Assembly: GCA_002342175.1 (NCBI GenBank)
Contig: DDPL01000058.1
Coordinates: forward strand, 1-19,845
DNA from: Legionellales bacterium UBA2469
GTDB taxonomy: Bacteria > Pseudomonadota > Gammaproteobacteria > Legionellales > Legionellaceae
Reading direction: 5' to 3'
Length of the DNA: 19,845 nt
This document shows, piece by piece, positions 16,263-19,845 of the stretch. The position numbers and the translations under genes were made by a program. Each line of letters begins with the position of its first letter. Within the stretch, counting starts at the first letter, position 1. Under the pieces are notes generated by a model. It was not told the DNA's origin. It saw nothing but the letters and a program-made list of their open reading frames with translations, and did not search any database.

Positions 16263-16297
16263 GATAATGCTCCATTATTATACAAATAAAAGAGCCT

Positions 16298-16325
16298 ATT
16301 ATATATAAAATTTAATTAAATTGCA
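16298..16325 (-). promoter_or_regulatory. Putative promoter of the ndk operon
   Basis: On the leftward strand a perfect -10, TATAAT, lies at 16303-16298, with a poor -35-like hexamer ATGCAA 17 bases upstream. The hexamer overlaps the last codons of the preceding orphan gene. Transcription would start near 16291, about 29 bases before the ATG. Because the -35 is weak, an activator or readthrough from the upstream gene may contribute. Confidence 0.4.
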
Positions 16326-17017
16326 TTCTTTTCAGTGCCCAGCACCCCTAATTGTTGAAAAAAATTGATTTCTGCGCGTTGCGCAAGGTCAATGTCCTCT
16401 TCAACAAAATAACCGCCGAGCTCCGACAAGGTCTTACAGACATTACTGGCAAATGATTTCCATTCATCGCGTGTCGCAAGAAGTGTAACGCGCATTTCTT
16501 GAGCCTGTGCCTCAAAAATTGATATATTGTTCTTTAATTCTTGGGGGATTTCATATGCATTCTGATTACCTGACACAATATTTTTGGTCACATATCTCTT
16601 TATAAACTGATTGGTTTCTGACACAAGTTTTAATAATAAATTATCCAACTCTAATAAACGGGCCTGAATTTCACCAAAATGCTTCTGTAAATTCATAAAG
16701 GCCTCTGGATATTGAATATCTCCCCCTTCAGCACTTTCAATTGCTTCAGGCGTTGGAGCCGTACCTAAGACATAATCCATCATGCGTTTTTGCACAAATA
16801 GCTCATAACTTTTAATTTGTGCAAAAATCATTTGATTATATATGTTTTCAATTGGTGAGCAGATCAATAAATAATTGACATCATTTTTTTCTTGGATAAT
16901 TCGGAAAATTTCATCATTTGATAATAAAATATTGAATTTACCAAGGATATTTTGTGCCATTAAAAAATCGTAGGTTGTGACTCGCGCTTTTGTCATTTCT
17001 GGTTGTGCATTTTCCAT
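16316..17017 (-). CDS. Hypothetical protein, 233 residues
   Basis: I do not recognise a family. The protein is soluble, mostly helical and mildly acidic, with no signal peptide or membrane segment. A Leu-rich stretch at about 110-130 (FGEIQARLLELDNLLLKLV) suggests a coiled coil or helical bundle. The Shine-Dalgarno AAAGGAAAG ends eight bases before the ATG at 17017; a second Met at residue 8 is less supported. The gene reads leftward into ndk, 53 bases away, without a visible terminator, so it could feed the ndk operon. It is divergent from miaE across a 75-base gap. No similarity to the two other orphan proteins nearby was evident by eye. Being a real gene is likely from length and ribosome site; its function is unknown. 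Confidence 0.75.
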   Translation of the reverse strand: MENAQPEMTKARVTTYDFLMAQNILGKFNILLSNDEIFRIIQEKNDVNYLLICSPIENIYNQMIFAQIKSYELFVQKRMMDYVLGTAPTPEAIESAEGGDIQYPEAFMNLQKHFGEIQARLLELDNLLLKLVSETNQFIKRYVTKNIVSGNQNAYEIPQELKNNISIFEAQAQEMRVTLLATRDEWKSFASNVCKTLSELGGYFVEEDIDLAQRAEINFFQQLGVLGTEKNAI

Positions 17018-17032
17018 GGCGGTATCTTTCCT

Positions 17033-17060
17033 TTGTTTTTATCCGTGAGTATGGTATAAA
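17033..17060 (+). promoter_or_regulatory. Putative extended -10 promoter of miaE
   Basis: TGG followed by TATAAA (17055-17060) is an extended -10 element. TTGTTT (17033-17038) is a half-matching -35 with a 16-base spacer. Transcription would start near 17067. The leader then contains two copies of TTTTTTAAAA (17064-17073 and 17076-17085) spaced 12 bases apart. The site lies in the short gap that also serves the leftward orphan gene. Confidence 0.42.
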
Positions 17061-17092
17061 GCGTTTTTTAAAACATTTTTTAAAAAAATATC

Positions 17093-17755
17093 ATGGCAAT
17101 TGAATCCATACCTTCACATTTACAAAATTTCTTACAAATTGCAACACCTAAGGAATGGGTTCAAGAAGCAATTGACCAACTGCCCTTACTTTTGATTGAC
17201 CATGCGCATTGTGAAAGAAAAGCTGCTGTTTCAGCAATTCATTTAATGAGCAAAAATCCACATTATGAGGATTTATTATCGGTCTTATCTCCAATTGCAC
17301 GGGAAGAGCTCTTACATTTTGAGAAAGTGATGGATTTGTTGAAACAACGCAATATTCGGTTTCAACCTCTAAAACCAAGCCAGTATGGAAAAAAACTCCA
17401 TGAGGTCCGCTCTAACCATAACAACCAACAACGTTTGTTTGATGACCTCATTATTTCCGCTATTATTGAGGCACGTTCTTGTGAAAGATTTTTTTCACTG
17501 TTGCCCTTTTTAGAAGACGTCGATACAGGAATTTTTAAGTTTTATCAACATTTAGCCGTTGCGGAACAACGTCATTTTGAAGTGTTTATAGAACTAGCGA
17601 GCCAATTGCCTTATGATTTAGATAAACGCATAAGACACTTCATTCAAATTGAAAATTTATGTATACAACAATCTGAGGCTTGTTTTCGTTTCCATAGCGG
17701 TATTCCTTTTTCTTTAAGAAGGACCACCGCCCCCCATACCAGCAGAGGAAGTTAA
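17093..17755 (+). CDS. miaE: tRNA-(2-methylthio-N6-isopentenyl-A37) hydroxylase MiaE
   Basis: This oxygen-dependent diiron enzyme hydroxylates the isopentenyl side chain of ms2i6A37 in tRNAs after MiaA and MiaB have acted. The 220-residue protein shows the ferritin-like ligand set: Glu41 in DHAHCERKA, Glu72/His75 in REELLHFEK, Glu126 in EARSCERF and Glu158/His161 in EQRHFEVF. Family sequences end about at RFHSGIP (near 199-205). Here 15 more residues (FSLRRTTAPHTSRGS) follow, encoded mostly within the end of the opposing 247-residue gene (42-base overlap). There is no Shine-Dalgarno sequence before the ATG; the leader is almost pure A/T. Confidence 0.95.
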   Translation: MAIESIPSHLQNFLQIATPKEWVQEAIDQLPLLLIDHAHCERKAAVSAIHLMSKNPHYEDLLSVLSPIAREELLHFEKVMDLLKQRNIRFQPLKPSQYGKKLHEVRSNHNNQQRLFDDLIISAIIEARSCERFFSLLPFLEDVDTGIFKFYQHLAVAEQRHFEVFIELASQLPYDLDKRIRHFIQIENLCIQQSEACFRFHSGIPFSLRRTTAPHTSRGS

Positions 17756-18457
17756 ATTTTCGCTATTGTCTTTTAGCGCTGAATTGTTTGGAGCCTCGTT
17801 TTGTGTATTAGGTTTAAATGTTCTATACTCTGGGAACTTGGTATTCAATTGATCCCTTACCTGTAGACCGGCAACAAACTTTTGCAAACCTTGAGGAACA
17901 AAAGTATGTATCATATTGCTGGCAAAATTTGACCGACCGTGATCATTTTGTTCCATTTTCTGATCTATCAACTTTTGTGCGTTACTGTCACGCAGAACAT
18001 CTACCAAAAGTCCACGATGATTGGGAGCATTCGGATCTTTAATCCTCTCAATATCTCTTTTAGCATTATTAATTTCACAAATTACTTTAATTTTTTTTAT
18101 CATATTTGAAAAATGTTTATAAACATCTTCAAAACGATTTCCAATAGATTTTTCATTATCAAGTAAATCTTTTAATTTTTTATTACCATCATCAAGTTCT
18201 TTTTGACGAAAGGAAGCTGCTTCAGCATTGGCTGGGTCGTCTTTATTTTCTCCTCTTTCCTGAGAGTATGATAGATCGCCAGGATTTGCTGTGTTATTAG
18301 GTGTATTGGAGTCTGGTTGTGCTGCATTATCAAGTTGAACAGAAGTATCTGCACCACCACTAATCACTGTCGGGCCTTGAGCACCACTAGAAATAACCGT
18401 CGAATCATTCGATCTATGCACAGGGTTACTAACTGAATTATTAGTTGGGTCACTCAT
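17714..18457 (-). CDS. Hypothetical protein, 247 residues; paralogue of the neighbouring 180-aa protein
   Basis: I recognise no known family. Residues 1-80 are low-complexity, rich in Ser, Asn, Asp and Pro, and contain a tandem motif TVISSGA/TVISGGA (20-36). Residues about 83-200 are helical. Residues 205-247 are again disordered and end in MGGGGPS. Residues 109-139 align without gaps to residues 59-89 of the 180-aa protein upstream, with 12 of 31 identical (Phe, Asp, Tyr, Phe, Met, Ile and others). No signal peptide or membrane segment is seen. AGGTG lies seven bases before the ATG, and TATAAT at 18504-18499 may be its own -10. The 3' end overlaps miaE. A secreted effector or a lineage-specific structural protein is possible; neither is shown. 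Confidence 0.75.
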   Translation of the reverse strand: MSDPTNNSVSNPVHRSNDSTVISSGAQGPTVISGGADTSVQLDNAAQPDSNTPNNTANPGDLSYSQERGENKDDPANAEAASFRQKELDDGNKKLKDLLDNEKSIGNRFEDVYKHFSNMIKKIKVICEINNAKRDIERIKDPNAPNHRGLLVDVLRDSNAQKLIDQKMEQNDHGRSNFASNMIHTFVPQGLQKFVAGLQVRDQLNTKFPEYRTFKPNTQNEAPNNSALKDNSENLTSSAGMGGGGPS

Positions 18458-18498
18458 TTTGGCACCTATAAAATTGATGGTGAATAGATCTTACTTAT

Positions 18499-18504
18499 AT
18501 TATA
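18499..18504 (-). promoter_or_regulatory. Putative -10 box of the 247-residue gene
   Basis: A perfect leftward TATAAT lies 42-47 bases before the ATG; transcription would start near 18492. No acceptable -35 hexamer is found at the proper distance, so either an activator is needed or the match is chance in A/T-rich DNA. Confidence 0.3.
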
Positions 18505-18561
18505 CACCAAAATGAGATCATTCTTGCGAAAATATGATAAAATTGTATTATTTTGTAGTCG

Positions 18562-19104
18562 TCAATTGGGTGAAAATTGATTAATTTCGTCGTTTTCTTG
18601 AGGTAAAGCAGCAAAGCTTTGGCCTTTATCAGAACCAAACATCGAGCCAATACCAACGATTAATTTAGAAACGTCATCTTTAACAACTTGTGGTAATAAC
18701 AATCGAAGAGGCATAAGTAACCAATAATCGAGGATGTTATCAATCATCATATTCAACATTTCAACTTGTTGTTCTGTTTGTTGTTCGTGAAGAATACTTT
18801 CCATTAAACTTTCCGTGTTATCGTCCATCGAAGATTGTAGTTTTTGAATATTTCGTTGTGCATTTTTCATTTCATATTGTAATTTCAACATTTGAATCAT
18901 ATGTAGAAAAATATTATATATATCTGCGAAAGCATGGGATTGGGGTGCTGTTCGATGTTTGTCCTCCATCTCTGTTTGCTTGGTTTTTATCCTTGCTTTT
19001 AAATAACTGATAGCTTGAGCGATTCTGGGCTCAATGTCATCATCAACATCATCAATATCTACTTCACTACATAAATCTTCATTTTCATGGGGATTATTTT
19101 GCAT
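18562..19104 (-). CDS. Hypothetical protein, 180 residues; paralogue of the neighbouring 247-aa protein
   Basis: I recognise no known family. Residues 1-25 are strongly acidic (EVDIDDVDDDIEP). Residues about 27-120 are helical and Gln/Met/Lys-rich, probably a coiled coil. Residues 120-155 are hydrophobic and amphipathic (YWLLMPLRLLLPQVV) and might contact a membrane. Residues 59-89 match residues 109-139 of the next gene downstream at 12 of 31 positions, and LLPQ near 136-139 echoes VPQ in the same order. GAGG lies six bases before the ATG, inside the end of lpxH. The frames overlap by 11 bases, so translation is probably coupled to lpxH. Function is unknown. Confidence 0.75.
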   Translation of the reverse strand: MQNNPHENEDLCSEVDIDDVDDDIEPRIAQAISYLKARIKTKQTEMEDKHRTAPQSHAFADIYNIFLHMIQMLKLQYEMKNAQRNIQKLQSSMDDNTESLMESILHEQQTEQQVEMLNMMIDNILDYWLLMPLRLLLPQVVKDDVSKLIVGIGSMFGSDKGQSFAALPQENDEINQFSPN

Positions 19105-19837
19105 CGAATGCCTCTAACGTCTTCAATTGGTAACCAGATGCGCTATTGTAACACACTATTGTTGGATTTAAATCCCAATCGCTTAAAACAAATACATTGT
19201 AAGGCAAACCTTTCCATTCAACTTGTCGAAACTCAGGTTGATGCACATGTCCATAAATCGCATTATAGACTTGAAAACGTGACATATCCTTCAACAAAGC
19301 ATCCAAAACCACTTGAAAACGCTTAGAACGGTAATCTCGATTTTGTACTTGACTATGTCTTCTAACCGAATGAACCAACCATGCTCGAAAACGTTTAGGA
19401 AATGTTAAGAAAATAGCACGAAAAATCGACGGTCGAGAAATCAGTCTCAATAACTGGTGCGGTTTGTCATTTAAGCAATACTTATCACCATGTGTTAAAT
19501 AAACTCGACTGTCATCTAAATATAAAATCGTTGAATCTTTTAAAAATTGAACATTGGCTAAATTGAAAAAACGATTACCAATTAAAAAATCTCGATTACC
19601 ATGCATTAAATACACTTTCACTTGGGCGGCATGTAATTCGTTCAAAAGCGCAACCACTTCGAGGGCGAAATTATCAATTAAATCATCGCCAACCCATACA
19701 TGAAAGAAATCACCGAGGATATACAACGCCTCTGTATGATTTTTTGCCCAATTGACAAAATGCTTAAATCGTTTAGTGATCTCCGGCATATCAGGATGTA
19801 AATGTAAATCGGATATAAAAACAGCTTTATATTTCAT
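19094..19837 (-). CDS. lpxH: UDP-2,3-diacylglucosamine diphosphatase
   Basis: LpxH hydrolyses UDP-2,3-diacylglucosamine to lipid X and UMP, the fourth step of lipid A synthesis, on the inner face of the inner membrane. The 247-residue metallophosphoesterase has its metal ligands in order: Asp10 and His12 (SDLHL), Asp43 (LGDFFHVWVGDD), Asn81 (HGNRDF), His116 (THGDKY), His197 and His199 (GHVHQP). The VWVGDD segment is typical of LpxH rather than LpxI or LpxG. The ATG is at 19837, only eight bases from the window edge, so upstream context is unknown. The stop overlaps the start of the 180-residue orphan gene. Confidence 0.95.
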   Translation of the reverse strand: MKYKAVFISDLHLHPDMPEITKRFKHFVNWAKNHTEALYILGDFFHVWVGDDLIDNFALEVVALLNELHAAQVKVYLMHGNRDFLIGNRFFNLANVQFLKDSTILYLDDSRVYLTHGDKYCLNDKPHQLLRLISRPSIFRAIFLTFPKRFRAWLVHSVRRHSQVQNRDYRSKRFQVVLDALLKDMSRFQVYNAIYGHVHQPEFRQVEWKGLPYNVFVLSDWDLNPTIVCYNSASGYQLKTLEAFDAK

Positions 19838-19845
19838 AATGGCAG

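Noticed and set aside
17818..18042. 74-codon frame opposite the 247-aa gene
   Set aside because: It lies wholly inside the opposing gene. That gene has the ribosome site and a paralogue, which this frame does not.
18517..18538. Weak hairpin after the 180-aa gene as a terminator on the leftward strand
   Set aside because: The stem has a bulge and a wobble pair, is nearly all A/T, and is followed by CTCATTTTGG rather than a proper T-run.
1..19845. Insertion sequences, CRISPR arrays, tRNA or rRNA genes
   Set aside because: No transposase motifs, regularly spaced repeats, T-arm consensus or rRNA-like segments were found on reading both strands.

Overview
The window looks like a chromosomal segment of an AT-rich gammaproteobacterium. 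The evidence is the order ndk-rlmN-rodZ-hisS-yfgM-bamB-der on one strand, together with lpxH, miaE, a BamB lipoprotein, a YfgM-type protein and two outer-membrane barrels, which indicate a Gram-negative gammaproteobacterium. Low GC, many short helical orphan proteins and many Asn/Gln/Lys codons would fit a Legionellales-like, host-associated lineage. That placement is an inference; no rRNA or other decisive marker is present.

Layout. Positions 1-519 hold no convincing gene. They contain a GC-richer stretch with possible RNA structure at about 8-109 and a putative promoter for coaE. coaE (+) runs tail-to-tail into a SNF2 helicase with a SWIM zinc finger (-). Then comes a rightward block, 3444-9000: nadE, two related outer-membrane barrel genes, rpe and a soluble lytic transglycosylase (slt). 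A leftward housekeeping operon follows, 16262-8997: ndk, rlmN, rodZ, hisS, yfgM, bamB, der and a small membrane protein resembling YgfX. From 16316 to the end is a mixed zone: an orphan 233-aa gene, miaE (+), two orphan genes that appear to be divergent paralogues (247 and 180 aa), and lpxH at the right edge. The 180-aa gene overlaps the end of lpxH.

How the genes fit together. The leftward operon combines tRNA charging (hisS), rRNA/tRNA modification (rlmN), ribosome assembly (der), nucleotide balance (ndk) and envelope building (rodZ, yfgM, bamB). slt, the barrel pair and lpxH add further cell-envelope functions. coaE and nadE complete CoA and NAD synthesis. miaE hydroxylates the modified adenosine 37 of tRNAs.

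Most unusual points: the paralogous orphan pair at 17714-19104; overlap of all three convergent gene pairs at their 3' ends, leaving no room for terminators; a RodZ without the usual C-terminal periplasmic domain; absence of ispG and the PilF/PilW gene from their usual place in the rodZ-hisS cluster; and a Der GTPase whose first G domain reads NKSE instead of NKxD. No mobile element, CRISPR array, tRNA or rRNA gene was seen.
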